From an uncultured Verrucomicrobiales bacterium (GTDB lineage: Bacteria; Verrucomicrobiota; Verrucomicrobiae; Limisphaerales; CANJSG01), in NCBI GenBank assembly GCA_946480965.1, contig CAMLMI010000239.1, positions 1-7,161 of the forward strand: DNA of 7,161 bases, in the 5' to 3' direction. Within the stretch, counting starts at the first letter, position 1. Each line of letters opens with the position of its first letter. Shown here piece by piece: positions 6,956 through 7,161 of this stretch. The notes beneath the pieces are model-generated. The model did no database searches and was not told the origin of the DNA. It was given only the letters and a program-made list of their open reading frames with translations. Made by a program: the position numbers and the translations under genes.

Positions 6956-7103
6956 CGGATTGGATGGCCGCGAAGAGGAGGAAGGCGTTGTGGAGTGGGG
7001 CCGCTCGACGGCGCTTTGGTGAAGCCGCCAGGTTCAGATCAGGCCGAACCAAAGCGGTGTCGAACCACCCCACTCCAAAGGCGTCCTTCCCGCTCCTATC
7101 CGC
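6955..7103. repeat. Long imperfect inverted repeat directly after the kinase gene
   Basis: The core arms are 6980-7020 and 7048-7090. Reverse-complementing the right arm and aligning by hand gives 34 matches in 43 columns with two single-base gaps. Exact shared blocks include GGAAGG, GGAGTGGGG, TCGAC and CGCTTTGGT. The 27-nt loop can form a smaller stem by itself (GGTTC 7031-7035 with GAACC 7046-7050, which competes with the core stem). The outer tips GCGGAT (6955-6960) and ATCCGC (7098-7103) also match, with the left arm carrying about 12 extra bases between tip and core. The left tip begins at the last base of the kinase stop codon. The right tip is followed closely by T5 (7106-7110), so the transcript end could act as a large intrinsic terminator. 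No transposase or target duplication is seen. It is probably a dispersed intergenic element of the REP or MITE kind; copy number cannot be judged from one window. Confidence 0.7.
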
Positions 7104-7111
7104 CATTTTTC

Positions 7112-7129
7112 AAAACAAGCGCTCGTTTT
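7112..7129. promoter_or_regulatory. 18-bp near-palindrome centred on AGCGCT
   Basis: AAAAC-A-AGCGCT-C-GTTTT reads the same on both strands except for one base pair (A7117 with C7124), so 8 of 9 half-site positions are symmetric. There is no spacer, so it is better suited to binding a dimeric protein than to forming an RNA hairpin. It lies between the long inverted repeat and the TTGCG tract. It may be an operator for a gene beyond the right edge or a part of the repeat region; no promoter elements could be assigned around it. Confidence 0.4.
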
Positions 7130-7157
7130 TGCGCCCCTTGCGCCTCTTTGCGGCCAT
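7125..7157. repeat. TTGCG-periodic tract with an inverted partial copy at 6964-6978
   Basis: TTGCG occurs at 7129, 7138 and 7148, that is at 9- and 10-bp spacing, ending in TTGCGGCCAT. The segment 7143-7157 (CCTCTTTGCGGCCAT) matches the reverse complement of 6964-6978 at 14 of 15 positions. The two copies therefore flank the long inverted repeat in opposite orientation. Short tracts of this TTTGCG type are, in my recollection, frequent in intergenic DNA of several bacterial groups, but I cannot verify that here. The tract may continue past the right edge. No gene is seen in 6956-7161. Confidence 0.5.
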
Positions 7158-7161
7158 TCCT

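Noticed and set aside
6702..7106. 134-residue minus-strand open frame spanning the repeat region and the kinase C-terminus
   Set aside because: It starts inside the inverted repeat and reads antisense through the kinase gene. The composition is shadow-like and there is no supporting motif.
7125..7157. CRISPR array or tandem-repeat locus at the right edge
   Set aside because: The repeated unit is only about 5 conserved bases at 9-10-bp spacing, with no separate repeats and spacers. It fits a short intergenic periodic repeat, not a CRISPR.

Overview
The window is GC-rich, gene-dense bacterial DNA. It holds five protein-coding genes and one compound repeat region. The gene families point to Verrucomicrobiota (Pedosphaera/Limisphaerales-like) or, second choice, Planctomycetota. 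The reasons are an adjacent DUF1592/DUF1588/DUF1585 and DUF1552 gene pair, a membrane-anchored Cache-domain eukaryote-like Ser/Thr kinase, and the near absence of Shine-Dalgarno sequences before the starts. The assignment rests on gene content only; no rRNA or other marker is present.

Layout: (A) 2-2832, plus strand, is a two-gene unit. It comprises the C-terminal part of a DUF1595/1592/1588/1585 protein with a CxxCH motif, whose start lies off the left edge, and a Tat-exported DUF1552 protein. They overlap by 4 bp (ATGA). (B) 2884-3810, minus strand, is a secreted TraB/GumN-family protein, convergent with unit A across a 51-bp gap that holds a hairpin. (C) 3811-3938 is a 128-bp divergent intergenic region with a plausible sigma-70-like promoter pointing right and a small palindrome in its spacer. 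(D) 3939-6955, plus strand, is a second two-gene unit. It comprises a LutC/YkgG-type LUD-domain protein with a His-rich insert, and a 770-residue receptor-like kinase (N-terminal helix, Cache-type sensor, second helix, cytoplasmic kinase). These also overlap by 4 bp if the TTG start is used. (E) 6956-7161 is non-coding and unusually structured. A long imperfect inverted repeat starts at the kinase stop codon. It is followed by an 18-bp near-palindrome and a short TTGCG-periodic tract, part of which recurs inverted on the left side of the region.

Functionally, unit A looks like a pair of exported proteins of unknown biochemistry that are known to co-occur in these phyla. Unit D is the most suggestive part. 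A LutC-like protein, normally a component of LutABC lactate oxidation, has no lutA or lutB beside it and is instead apparently coupled to a transmembrane kinase with a Cache-type ligand-binding domain. One hypothesis is that the kinase senses a small carboxylate and the LUD protein belongs to the response. Region E looks like dispersed intergenic repeat material that could also act as a terminator for the kinase gene.
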